Made by a program: the position numbers and the translations under genes. Positions 15,995 to 26,581 of a stretch of DNA of 64,000 nucleotides are shown one piece after another (within the stretch, counting starts at the first letter, position 1; each line of letters opens with the position of its first letter). Below the pieces are notes generated by a model. That model was given only the letters and a program-made list of their open reading frames with translations. It was not told where the DNA came from and did no database searches. Origin of the DNA: Blastococcus aggregatus (GTDB lineage Bacteria; Actinomycetota; Actinomycetes; Mycobacteriales; Geodermatophilaceae); assembly GCF_900221005.1 (NCBI RefSeq), contig NZ_OBQI01000001.1:930001-994000 (forward strand). The letters run 5' to 3'.

Positions 15995-17497
15995 GTGCCC
16001 GCTACTGCACCACGCGCGATGGCCTCGCTGGTCGTGGTCGGAGCCATTACAGCCACGTGGTTTTTCACTGGACTCCGCCCCGGGGGGGACGATGACCTGA
16101 ACGTGGCGCTCGGCGTCGTCGCGGTCCTGTACGGGACGTGGGCCTTCCTGAGCCACGGGCACGGTCGCATCACGGCGCTGGGGCTATTCAACTTCGCCTT
16201 CGCCCTGTTCGTGGGCGTCGGCGGCATCAGCGAGGGCCTCGACCCCCTGGCGCGCACCAGTGCGGGCTACGTGTCCGCAGCCATCACCCTGGCGCTGGTG
16301 GTCCAGCTACTGGTAAACCAGGCCAGCTGGCGCAAGGCGTCCTCGGCCGAAGCGGAGACCCCCGGGACGCCGCCGATCCAAGGCGCCCGTCTCATCACCC
16401 GATTGGGGGCGGCGGGCATCGTCGCCGTGTTCATCGCCCAGCGTGCCGGTCTGCCCTTCGCCGACTTGGGCGTCGTCGACGCCGCGGTGTTCGCCAGCGT
16501 GACGCTCTTCGCCGCCGGACTGATCTTCCGTGAAGACACGGAACTCGCATCACGCCGCGTGCTCTACGCCCTCGGCGCCTTCGTGCTGTACGCAACTGTC
16601 TTCCACCAGGGGACCGGCCGGCTCAGGCTCGTCGCCCTGGCCTGCGTGCTGGGCCTGCTGCTCACCGCCCGCTTCCCGTACCGGGGGATCAAGTGGGCTG
16701 CCGTCGCGGTCACCCCGCTGGCGGTCTGGTGGCTGGCGCAGGACCGCCTGGACTATCAGGAGTCGCTGAACCCCGGCGCCAGCGAGGGCCGCACAGGCCT
16801 GGAATCCATGCTGTCCCCGATCCGCCTGTTCGGGCAGATCATCGAGGCCATCGATGTGAGCGCCCTGACCCCAAGCTGGGGCACGACGTTCCTCAGCGTC
16901 CCCTTTGCCGTCGTACCCGAGCAGCTGCAACCGGACTGGGTGCCGCCGGCTCTCGGCTACCAGTTGGTCGCGCTGGTGGACGCCGGTCGCCTCGGCAGCG
17001 GCTACTCGGTCGTCGGCACCGTCTACGGCGAGTGGTACTGGAACTTTGGGTCGCTCGGCCTGCTACTCGCGGTACCCGTCCTGTCCTGGCTGTTCATCGC
17101 CGTCGACAGCCGCTTCCGCCGCTCCCTGACCGACCTGGCGTCGAAGCCCTACGCCTTGGTGTCTCTCGTGTTCTGGGCGATGCTCGCCGGCGGCATCGCC
17201 GACCTCGCATGGTCGGGCACGCACACCTGGGCGGTCCGTCAGCTATCGCGGCTACCGCTACTGATCCTGCTCATCGCGATCTTGTGGTTCACCAATCGGC
17301 CCGTCCGCCAGCCGCAGTTGTGGAACCGCGACCCGAAACTGCTCCCCTCTGCCCTGCGAGACCGCCTGGCCGGCGAGGCGCACGCCGACGCTAGCTGTGG
17401 CCGGGCCAGGGTCCGGCGCGGTCACCCTCGGTTGAGCCCAGCCGATACGCCGCATCCTCGGCCAGTCGCCTCGCCCGCGGCGTCACCGCGTAGTTGA
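15995..17497 (+). CDS. Oligosaccharide repeat-unit polymerase-like membrane protein (second Wzy)
   Basis: The 500-residue protein has about 10-12 membrane segments. A large exterior loop around residues 245-345 contains ESMLSPIRLFGQIIEAID. It is followed by VVGTVYGEWYWNFGSLGLLL, a pattern typical of EpsG/Wzy-like repeat-unit polymerases. It probably polymerises the glycan of the second cluster. The last 35 residues are Pro/Arg/Ser-rich and overlap the convergent small gene at 17391, so they may be a non-conserved run-on. The GTG start at 15995 is probably leaderless; the alternative ATG 16019 would shorten the protein slightly. Confidence 0.7.
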   Translation: MPATAPRAMASLVVVGAITATWFFTGLRPGGDDDLNVALGVVAVLYGTWAFLSHGHGRITALGLFNFAFALFVGVGGISEGLDPLARTSAGYVSAAITLALVVQLLVNQASWRKASSAEAETPGTPPIQGARLITRLGAAGIVAVFIAQRAGLPFADLGVVDAAVFASVTLFAAGLIFREDTELASRRVLYALGAFVLYATVFHQGTGRLRLVALACVLGLLLTARFPYRGIKWAAVAVTPLAVWWLAQDRLDYQESLNPGASEGRTGLESMLSPIRLFGQIIEAIDVSALTPSWGTTFLSVPFAVVPEQLQPDWVPPALGYQLVALVDAGRLGSGYSVVGTVYGEWYWNFGSLGLLLAVPVLSWLFIAVDSRFRRSLTDLASKPYALVSLVFWAMLAGGIADLAWSGTHTWAVRQLSRLPLLILLIAILWFTNRPVRQPQLWNRDPKLLPSALRDRLAGEAHADASCGRARVRRGHPRLSPADTPHPRPVASPAASPRS

Positions 17498-17594
17498 CGA
17501 TCGAACACAGGGCGCAGAACACGAGCACCAGGCCAAACTCGGCCCAGCCCCACACGACCCACCAGGGTCCACCGATCCAAGAGGTACTGATCAT
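17391..17594 (-). CDS. Small membrane protein overlapping the polymerase 3' end
   Basis: A 67-residue frame with one long Trp-rich hydrophobic segment (GGPWWVVWGWAEFGLVLVFCALCSI, residues 8-32 described in outline) and a soluble charged tail ending in TAG. Its last 35 codons are antisense to the polymerase gene. The Shine-Dalgarno sequence is weak. The regular hydrophobic/charged layout argues for a real small membrane protein, but the overlap leaves doubt. Confidence 0.4.
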   Translation of the reverse strand: MISTSWIGGPWWVVWGWAEFGLVLVFCALCSIVNYAVTPRARRLAEDAAYRLGSTEGDRAGPWPGHS

Positions 17595-17696
17595 TCATCG
17601 GTCACGTCGCCAGGGAGGCCACTTTCGCCTCTGCTCGGCCATCGCTCAACGACACTGAAGCTGCGGCTACCCAGGCGCCCATAGGGGCCTTCACCT

Positions 17697-19892
17697 TTAG
17701 GGGCCCTCCGCAGCCGGGAGCTCGCTGCCCATCACCCTGTCGAGCTCGGCAAGGAGGCGGGGCGCCAACGACCGGGCGTAGGTGTCGGTCAGGTGGTTGG
17801 TGTCACGGTAGACGAGAGCGCCACCAATAACCGCCGCGCAGGAGTCAGTCGGGCAGATTGCGTCGTTGAGGTCAATAAGGGCTACTCCGGGGACCGCTGC
17901 GGCCACCTCGCGGTGCACGCCCGCCTGGTCGCCCATCGCCTCTGCCCGAGAAATGGCGCACTTGGTCAGCTGCTCCTCGTTCACTGACACGCACTCGGCG
18001 ATGTCAATTCCTGGCCGGGGAGTGTCGGCTAGCGCGACCACTCGGACGCCGGCGGACATCACCACCTGCCATGACCGCGCAAGGCCGGCCTTCAACGCCT
18101 CGGCACTCGCGACGGATCCGAGTGACGTGCCGCCATTGGCGATCAGATAGCTACTGTTCGTCGTGATCAACATGTCCGGCTGGGCTTGGCCGGTCAGTTC
18201 GTCTTGTACGTTGCGGTTCCAGGTGGCACACGCATCGTACGGTTGCTGACCCGCCATCACGGTGACGTCGGCGAACGGACAGGCCGATTTCGTGTAGGTC
18301 CTAAGTGACCATCCGCGCTCGGTAGCGATCTGAGCTAGCGGTGACACCCACTGCGCTGCGTGAGAGTCCCCAACGAGGGCGACCTGGAAGTCACCGTCCT
18401 CGTCCCCGAAAGTACAAGCCTCCGCTTTAGTTTCCTGCTGATCACCGTGACAGCCGAGGTCGTACACCGGCGGAATGTCATCACGCGCGGCCACCGCCGC
18501 CGGAACGAACGACTCAACTTGATCCGTCGGGGCTCCGGCCGCGTCGTCGCGGGGAACAGATGCCAGCGTCGCCGCCCCAATCTCGGGAGCGGTGTCGTCA
18601 TCGGCAGCTGCGGCCAGGGCAGCCGGTGAGGGCACATACCTCTCGGGGACGGCAGGCGCAGCCAACACGACCAACATGCCCACGTTGAGCATCGCCAAGG
18701 TGGCCAGTGCGCCGAAGCCGACAGCACGCCTGGGCTGTGCCGCCAATCGCTTCGACCGGCGCAGGGGGTTCTCCACCATCCGATACGTGAGGTAGGCCGG
18801 GAGCGCAGAGAAGATGACGACTGCCAAGCTCTCGCTCAGCGACAGCTCGCCCCAGGTTCCCTCGGCGATGATCAGCAGGGGCCAGTGCCACAGGTACAGC
18901 GAGTAGGAGAGCGCGCCGACCAGGCGGAGGGGCGCGACACCCAGAACCCGGGCAGGTCCCAGGCCGCCAGCGCTCATGCCTCCCGCAATGACTCCTGCGA
19001 CACCGAGGGTTGGGACGAGGGCTATGGAGCCGGGGAACGGGACCTCGACGGTCAGCAGGAAGCCAGTGGCGAGCACCGTCAGCAGGCCGGCCCACGCGAG
19101 AGCGGCGGCGATGACGCGGGGGATGCGCGCGATCTGGACAGCCAAAATAGCAATGGCGGCGCCGACCGCCAGCTCCCACATTCGCGTGGTCGTGACGAAG
19201 TACGCACGGCCCGGGTCTGCGGCCGTCAAGTACACCGAGAACACAAGCGACGGCACCGCGACAATGCCGAGCCCCACCATCAGGGCCCTGGTGCTCGGCC
19301 GACCGCGCCTGCCGCTCCTGCGGCTTAGGGCCACCGCCGCGAGAAGCAGCAATGGCCAGATCAGATAGAACTGCTCCTCCACGGCCAGCGACCAAAAATG
19401 CTGCACGGGGCTAGCGGCGGCGTCCTGGGCGAGATAGTCGACCGCGCCTTGAGCGAAACGCCAGTTCGCGACATAGAAAGCGCTCGCGACGATGTCGCCG
19501 CCGATGCTTGTCCAGCGGATCTCTGGCAACAGCGCGACGGAGAGGACCGCGACGGTCGTGAGCACGACGGCTGCCGCTGGGAGAAGCCGCTTCGCCCGCC
19601 GACCGTAGAAGCCGACCAGCGAGATCTTGCCGGTGGTCTCTATCTCTGCCAGCAACAGCCCTGTAATCAGAAAGCCGGAGATCACGAAGAAGATGTCGAC
19701 GCCGATGAAGCCCCCAGGCATCAGCGAGCTGTCGGCGTGGTAGAGCAGGACGAGGCCGACGGCGATGGCTCGGAGGCCCTCAACGTCTCCTCGGAAATTC
19801 GATCGCGGGGCACCCTCGGGACGTATCCCCATGGCCCCAGTTGGTACTGCAGCTGCCCGCGCGCTCTTCGTCATCTGTTCAGCCCCCGTCAC
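17697..19892 (-). CDS. Acyltransferase-3 / SGNH fusion (OafA/YrhL-like O-acetyltransferase)
   Basis: The protein has 731 residues. The first 390 form the ten-helix acyltransferase-3 domain with the diagnostic EGLRAIAVGLVLLYH (catalytic His), FFVISGFLITGLL, FWSLAVEEQFYLIWPLLLL and YSLYLWHWPLL. A linker follows, then a periplasmic SGNH domain beginning VALVGDSHAAQW (nucleophile Ser) and ending YRDTNHLTDTYA (Asp-x-x-His). The architecture moves acetyl groups across the membrane and puts them on exterior sugars. GTG 19892 is used here; ATG 19874, with GGGGG upstream, is an alternative. A GCCCCC/GGGGGC hairpin (19882-19898) covers the start region and could tune translation. Confidence 0.9.
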   Translation of the reverse strand: MTGAEQMTKSARAAAVPTGAMGIRPEGAPRSNFRGDVEGLRAIAVGLVLLYHADSSLMPGGFIGVDIFFVISGFLITGLLLAEIETTGKISLVGFYGRRAKRLLPAAAVVLTTVAVLSVALLPEIRWTSIGGDIVASAFYVANWRFAQGAVDYLAQDAAASPVQHFWSLAVEEQFYLIWPLLLLAAVALSRRSGRRGRPSTRALMVGLGIVAVPSLVFSVYLTAADPGRAYFVTTTRMWELAVGAAIAILAVQIARIPRVIAAALAWAGLLTVLATGFLLTVEVPFPGSIALVPTLGVAGVIAGGMSAGGLGPARVLGVAPLRLVGALSYSLYLWHWPLLIIAEGTWGELSLSESLAVVIFSALPAYLTYRMVENPLRRSKRLAAQPRRAVGFGALATLAMLNVGMLVVLAAPAVPERYVPSPAALAAAADDDTAPEIGAATLASVPRDDAAGAPTDQVESFVPAAVAARDDIPPVYDLGCHGDQQETKAEACTFGDEDGDFQVALVGDSHAAQWVSPLAQIATERGWSLRTYTKSACPFADVTVMAGQQPYDACATWNRNVQDELTGQAQPDMLITTNSSYLIANGGTSLGSVASAEALKAGLARSWQVVMSAGVRVVALADTPRPGIDIAECVSVNEEQLTKCAISRAEAMGDQAGVHREVAAAVPGVALIDLNDAICPTDSCAAVIGGALVYRDTNHLTDTYARSLAPRLLAELDRVMGSELPAAEGP

Positions 19893-20036
19893 GGGGGCAC
19901 ATCATGCCTGAACCGGTCGGTGCCGCCCATTCGTCGCCCATAGGGGGCGCTTCCGGCGACAGGAAGGGACCACGATGGTCTTTCAGCCGAGGGGGCAGTG
20001 CCGGCGCGGAGGCCCGAAGGGCTCCGTCGCCTGCCC

Positions 20037-21892
<1,856 letters not shown>

Positions 21893-21979
21893 CTAGTCGG
21901 GCACGTTCCCTGACCCGCACCGCAGGTGACGACGCTAGTCGGAGTGCGGGCCGCCGTCAGGCTTCCTGACCCGCAGGGG

Positions 21980-22870
21980 TCAGAACGTCGCCGGCCGATG
22001 CCGTGCGTCGGCGACAGGCGCCTCGAGGGTCTGGGCGTCGGCGGTGCGGCGCAGCGCCCATTCGGCCGGGAGCACCAGGCGCGGCGCGACACCGATGAGC
22101 ACGGCCATGAGGAAGGCGACGCCGGCCAACGCCTCGCCGGACTCCTCGAGATACGTGGCCGCCGTGGCGATGTTCGCGGTGAAGGTGGTCGCCGCGACGC
22201 TGGAGAGGCCGGAGAGGCCGACCGAGGCGGCGGCGTAGAGGCCGAGCACGCCGAGCACCCGGCGCCGGTCACGGCGCTCGGTGCGGCTGAGGAACCAGAG
22301 GGCGCCGATGACGGCGGCGGCCGCCGCGACGCTGACAGCCAGGGCTCCGGCGTCGCCGAACGCCTCGCTGAGCGCGTTCATGGCGTTGACGTGGACGGTG
22401 CTGCCGACCTTGACCGTGGCGATGAGACCGGCGACGAGCCCGACCCCGAGCCACCAGGAGCGGCGGCCGGGCAGGCGGGAGGCGCCGGCCACTGCCGCGA
22501 CCGCGGCGACGGCGAAGAGGACGGCGACGAAGGTGCGGGGCACCGAGTAGGGGGCGTCCATGGAGAGGGCGCTGGCGACTGGGCCGTTCTCGCCGCGGAG
22601 ACGGACGACGAAACCGACGGTCTCGAGCGCCACGGCGAGCGCGGCCAGAGCGATGCCGACGGGCGGGAGGGGCACGGCCCGGCGGCGGGTGCGGACGGCG
22701 GCACGCTGCGGCGCGGGCGCGGTGACCGGCGAATCAGCGGGCGCGAGCCGGACGGAAGGCTTCAGCTCCCGCTGGTCCGCCATGCGCATCCCGCGACCGA
22801 GGACCACTCCCCCCACGACGGCGAGCGCCATCCAGACGAGCGCTACTGCCAGAACCCAGACCCACCACAC
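21980..22870 (-). CDS. Multi-pass membrane protein with WWxW/GRGMRxADQRE N-terminus
   Basis: The 296-residue protein begins with the small-protein signature (WWVWVLAVALVWMAL, then GRGMRMADQREL). A Pro/Arg-rich linker and six or seven membrane helices follow. I do not recognise the transmembrane part. The GTG start at 22870 is chosen because GGAGAG lies just upstream and because it aligns the N-terminus with the small proteins at 42874 and 44084. A longer start at 22960 would add an unrelated soluble stretch. It may be a fusion of the small-protein module to a larger membrane protein. Confidence 0.6.
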   Translation of the reverse strand: MWWVWVLAVALVWMALAVVGGVVLGRGMRMADQRELKPSVRLAPADSPVTAPAPQRAAVRTRRRAVPLPPVGIALAALAVALETVGFVVRLRGENGPVASALSMDAPYSVPRTFVAVLFAVAAVAAVAGASRLPGRRSWWLGVGLVAGLIATVKVGSTVHVNAMNALSEAFGDAGALAVSVAAAAAVIGALWFLSRTERRDRRRVLGVLGLYAAASVGLSGLSSVAATTFTANIATAATYLEESGEALAGVAFLMAVLIGVAPRLVLPAEWALRRTADAQTLEAPVADARHRPATF

Positions 22871-22943
22871 GTTCTCTCCATCGGCAGCTTCGCGCAGAAA
22901 CGTGAACGGCTCGCAGCAGTCCGGTCGTTCGGGTGACCGGGTC

Positions 22944-23171
22944 TCAGGCGGTACGGCCACGCGCGACGCTGTCGTCAGCGGTCGACGTCCGCCCGGAGCG
23001 AAGGAAGCGGACGGTCAGTACGCCCACCAGCACCGCGAGGACGACCAACGCGAGGCCCACGCCGATGGTCTGCGGCGACCCGAGCCAGAACAGGACGCCG
23101 GCGATGACCAGCGCGATGACGACCTCGGCGATCAGCAGGATTGCGAACACGGCAGCCAGCACTTTCGCCAC
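22944..23171 (-). CDS. Small two-helix membrane protein
   Basis: A 75-residue protein with two hydrophobic segments (residues 4-30 and about 36-55), separated by GSPQTIGVG and ending in a charged tail. The 3' end lies 73 bases before the start of the gene at 21980. It has no family assignment. Strong hydrophobic periodicity and a clean start/stop support it. Confidence 0.5.
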   Translation of the reverse strand: MAKVLAAVFAILLIAEVVIALVIAGVLFWLGSPQTIGVGLALVVLAVLVGVLTVRFLRSGRTSTADDSVARGRTA

Positions 23172-23204
23172 CCGCGCAGCCTGCCATCTGCGTCGCCCGG
23201 GTCA

Positions 23205-24518
23205 CTAGCCGACCCGGCGCCCCAAGGCCCGATAAGTCCAACCGGCGGCCGTCCACGCGTCGCGGTCGAGGGCGTTGCGCCCGTCCAGGACACGGCGCTG
23301 AGCGACCACCTCGCCGAACGCGACGGGATCGAGTTCGCGGTACTCGCGCCATTCGGTGAGGAGGAGTACGGCGTCCGCCCGCTCGGCCGCCTCCTCCGCC
23401 GTGGCCACGTAGTCGAGTTGCGGCCACTCGCGGCGACTGTTGTCGACTGCGGCCGGGTCGGTCACGCGCACCACCGCCCCCTGGAGCTGCAGCTGCGCGG
23501 CGACGTTGAGCGCGGGGGAATCCCGGATGTCGTCGCTGTCGGGCTTGAAGGCGGCCCCCAGGACGGCCACCCGTTTGCCGAGCAGCGAGCCGTCGCAGAC
23601 CTCTCGTGCCAGCTCGACCATGCGGATCCGTCGCCGCATGTTGATGTTGTCCACCTCGCGCAGGAAGGTGAGCGCCTGGTCAGCGCCGAGTTCACCGGCG
23701 CGGGCCATGAAGGCGCGGATGTCCTTGGGCAGGCACCCGCCGCCGAAGCCGAGCCCGGCGTTGAGGAACTTCCGGCCGATCCGGTCGTCGTAGCCGATCG
23801 CGTCAGCGAGCTGCTTCACATCGCCGCCGGTGGCTTCGCAGAGTTCGGCCATGGCGTTGATGAACGAGATCTTCGTGGCGAGGAACGAGTTCGCGGCGGT
23901 CTTCACCATCTCCGCTGTCGCGTAGTCGGTGACGACCTTCGGGATTCCCCGGGCGACGATTCGGGCGTAGACCTCGTCCAGGATGCCGACGATCCGTTCG
24001 CCGTCCTCCGGGATGCCGTAGACGAGCCGGTCGGGATAGAGGGTGTCGCGAACCGCGAACCCCTCGCGCAGGAACTCGGGGTTCCAGGCGACGGACGTTC
24101 CCGGCACCTTCTCCGTGAACATCGTCGCGAGACCGGCGGCCGTGCCCACGGGCACGGTGGACTTGCCGACGACCACGTCGCCGGCCTCGACCACCAGCAG
24201 CAGCGACTCAGCCGCCGCCTGGACGAAGCGGAGGTCGGCCGCGTACTCGCCGTGCTTCTGTGGCGTGCCGACGCACACGAAGTGCACGCGGGCTCCTGCG
24301 GCAGCGGCGATGTCGGTGCTGAAGCTCAACCGCCCCGTCGCCAGTGATGAGCGGAGCAGGTCCCCGAACCCGGGTTCGTAGAAGGGCGCGCGGGCCTGGC
24401 ACAGCGCATGGATCTTGCGCTCGTCCACGTCGACGCCGACGACCTCGTGCCCCAGCTCGACCAGTGAGGCGGCGTGCACCGCTCCCAGGTATCCGCAGCC
24501 GATGACCGAGATCCGCAC
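23205..24518 (-). CDS. ugd: UDP-glucose 6-dehydrogenase
   Basis: The 437-residue enzyme has ISVIGCGYLGAVHA (NAD site), CVGTPQKH, KSTVPVGT, and NAGLGFGGGCLPKDIRAF containing the catalytic Cys, followed by the C-terminal UDP-binding region with AFKPDSDDIRDSPAL. It oxidises UDP-glucose to UDP-glucuronate, a typical acidic capsule precursor. The GTG at 24518 is selected because GGAGGTGG lies immediately upstream, and because it places the glycine-rich loop at the expected distance from the N-terminus. The stop is TAG. It diverges from the LCP gene. Confidence 0.92.
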   Translation of the reverse strand: MRISVIGCGYLGAVHAASLVELGHEVVGVDVDERKIHALCQARAPFYEPGFGDLLRSSLATGRLSFSTDIAAAAGARVHFVCVGTPQKHGEYAADLRFVQAAAESLLLVVEAGDVVVGKSTVPVGTAAGLATMFTEKVPGTSVAWNPEFLREGFAVRDTLYPDRLVYGIPEDGERIVGILDEVYARIVARGIPKVVTDYATAEMVKTAANSFLATKISFINAMAELCEATGGDVKQLADAIGYDDRIGRKFLNAGLGFGGGCLPKDIRAFMARAGELGADQALTFLREVDNINMRRRIRMVELAREVCDGSLLGKRVAVLGAAFKPDSDDIRDSPALNVAAQLQLQGAVVRVTDPAAVDNSRREWPQLDYVATAEEAAERADAVLLLTEWREYRELDPVAFGEVVAQRRVLDGRNALDRDAWTAAGWTYRALGRRVG

Positions 24519-24721
24519 GTCCACCTCCGAGCGTCCCGTGCGCACTACCGAAAAAGTGGATCACGCAGCGGTGCGGGCCGCCTGTCGAGCCGGAAAGTGC
24601 GCGCATGGCCAGAGGCCCCGTGCCGCTGAGCGGAGTCTCACCCCGCCGAGTGGGTCCGCCCACAGGGCGCCACGAGGCGCCGTACCGTGAGCCGGTCATC
24701 GGGTGGACACGGGGGTCCGGC

Positions 24722-25864
24722 ATGAACAGCGAGGCGACGGACGGTTCTTCAGCAGCTGCTGAGCCGGATCGACCCGCAGCGGAGGCGTCTCCCGGCCATG
24801 GCGACGACGCCCCGGGAGCGAATGCTGCCCCGGAGGCAGGCAGGTCCGCTGCCGAGCGCCCCCGCCGCAGGGCGCGACGCGTGCTGGTCAGTCTGGGCAT
24901 CCTGGGGCTCGTCCTGGCGCTCGCCATCGGGGGAAGCCTCTGGTATCTAACCCAGCGTTGGGCCGGCAACATCGACCGCGTCGCCGATGTCTTCGAGAGC
25001 CTCGACGAAGAGGTGCGTCCGGCCCCGGCAACCCCCGCGCAGGGCGGCGGAGAACCGATCACGTTCCTGCTGGTGGGCTCGGACACCCGGGAAGAAGCCG
25101 AGGAGGGCATCGCTCCGGGAGGCCGATCCGACGCCATCATGCTTGCCCGCTTCTCCGCCGATCGAGAGCACGCCCAGCTGGTCTCGATCCCACGTGACTC
25201 GTGGGTGGAGATCCCCGGTCGGGGGCTGAACAAGATCAATGCGAGCTACGCCTTCGGTGGCCCCTCCCTGCTGATCCAGACCGTCGAGCAGCTGACGCAG
25301 GTTCGCATCGACCACTACGTCGCGATCGACTTCGAGGGTCTGATCCAGGTGACCGACGAACTCGGCGGTGTCGACGTGGTCGTGGCCGAGACTACGACCA
25401 ACGAAGACTTCACATTCGCCGAGGGAGCGAACCACCTCGACGGCGAGCAGGTGCGCGCCTACCTGGCGCAGCGCAAGAACCTCCCCGGGGGCGATTTCGA
25501 CCGGGTGAAGCGCCAGCAGCAGTACCTCAAGGCCATGTTCAGCAAGCTCTTCAGTGCCGACACCTTCACCAACCCTGGGCGGCTGGACTCTGCGCTGCGC
25601 ACGGTGACCGATGCCGTGGTCATCGACGACACGCTCGGCAACGCCGACCTGCTGCAGATGGCCTACTCCCTGCGGGGGCTGACGCCGGCCAACGTCGAGT
25701 TCTTCACGGCACCCGTGCTCGGCACGGGCATGGAGGGGGCGGCCAGCGTCGTCTACCTCGACGCCACCACCGGTGAGCGGATGTGGGAGTACCTGCGCAA
25801 CGACTCCCTGGCCGGGAACGCCGACGAGTTCAGCGACGAGTCACTGCCCGACGTCCCCCGCTGA
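24722..25864 (+). CDS. LytR-CpsA-Psr (LCP) family glycopolymer transferase
   Basis: The 380-residue protein has an acidic/Ala-rich cytoplasmic tail, one membrane helix (about residues 58-80) and an exterior LCP domain. The domain shows LLVGSDTR, GRSDAIMLARF, SIPRDSWVEIPG and NKINASYAFGG, with the conserved Arg and Asp residues that bind the polyprenyl diphosphate. LCP proteins move glycopolymers from undecaprenyl diphosphate to peptidoglycan or other acceptors, so this is the likely attachment step for a polymer made here. The start is ATG 24722, with GGGGG upstream. A TACCGT box at 24683-24688 is a candidate -10. Confidence 0.9.
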   Translation: MNSEATDGSSAAAEPDRPAAEASPGHGDDAPGANAAPEAGRSAAERPRRRARRVLVSLGILGLVLALAIGGSLWYLTQRWAGNIDRVADVFESLDEEVRPAPATPAQGGGEPITFLLVGSDTREEAEEGIAPGGRSDAIMLARFSADREHAQLVSIPRDSWVEIPGRGLNKINASYAFGGPSLLIQTVEQLTQVRIDHYVAIDFEGLIQVTDELGGVDVVVAETTTNEDFTFAEGANHLDGEQVRAYLAQRKNLPGGDFDRVKRQQQYLKAMFSKLFSADTFTNPGRLDSALRTVTDAVVIDDTLGNADLLQMAYSLRGLTPANVEFFTAPVLGTGMEGAASVVYLDATTGERMWEYLRNDSLAGNADEFSDESLPDVPR

Positions 25865-25869
25865 CGCCG

Positions 25870-26469
25870 CTAGGACGCTCCGGCCAACCGTCGTAGCAGC
25901 GGTAGTAGCGCGTCGACGATGAGCTGGCCCGCCTCTGAGTGGGTCTCCAGCGGTTGGTTGATCGGGTCGGGCACGTCGTCGTCGCCGGCCGCCGGGCGCC
26001 GGGAGCGCGCCTCAGCCAGCGCCGCGACCAGCCCTCGTGCTCTGGCCGCATGATCTCCCTCGCCCCGCTCGGAGCCCCCGTCGACGAAGTCGAGGAGGGC
26101 TCCGGCCTCGCGCAAGGTGAAGGTTCGACCGAGTCCTCGCGGTGCCAGTGACAGGACGTCCCTGCGGTGGGCGCGCGTCATGGTGAGGACGAGATCGGCG
26201 TCAGCCAGATGATCGGCGGTCAACTGCCGAGCACGGAAGTTGCCGGAGTCGGCCCCATAGCCGGCGAGCACGAGGGCGGTGTCGGGGTGCATCCCGCTTC
26301 CGACGACGGCACGGGTGCCGGCGCTCGACAACTGCAGCCGAGACGCGCCTTCCCCGAGCGTCTCGTCGACCCAAGCCCGTCCCAGCCGCTCCGCGAACGC
26401 CGATCGACAGATGTTGCCGGTGCAGACGAGTAGAACCCGGAACGAGGGGTCCACAGCTGCAGCAGGCAC
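25870..26469 (-). CDS. Low-molecular-weight protein-tyrosine phosphatase
   Basis: The protein has about 199 residues. The P-loop VCTGNICRS (C-x5-R-S) lies near the N-terminus and the general-acid loop DDVPDPINQP (Asp-Pro) near the C-terminus. It is longer than the usual 150-160 residues because of an insertion between the two. It lies 112 bases downstream of the nucleotide-sugar dehydrogenase as the last gene of the second polysaccharide cluster, and would dephosphorylate the BY-kinase at 34895 in the usual Wzb-Wzc manner. GTG 26469 or 26454 could be the start. The stop is TAG. It converges with the LCP gene, only five bases away. Confidence 0.85.
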   Translation of the reverse strand: MPAAAVDPSFRVLLVCTGNICRSAFAERLGRAWVDETLGEGASRLQLSSAGTRAVVGSGMHPDTALVLAGYGADSGNFRARQLTADHLADADLVLTMTRAHRRDVLSLAPRGLGRTFTLREAGALLDFVDGGSERGEGDHAARARGLVAALAEARSRRPAAGDDDVPDPINQPLETHSEAGQLIVDALLPLLRRLAGAS

Positions 26470-26581
26470 CCGACGATTGTGAGCGAACGCCGCTACCGGC
26501 GCCGGGACGTCACGCGCTACGACCGCCAGTGACGCTGTGTTCCCTGGGCAGGATCTGTCACAGGTCGTTTCCGCCAGGAGA

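Noticed and set aside
22560..24347. 595-codon plus-strand frame opposite ugd and the membrane protein
   Set aside because: Arg/His/Asp-rich shadow of the minus-strand genes, whose motifs (GGGCLPKD, GRGMRMADQRE) are clear.
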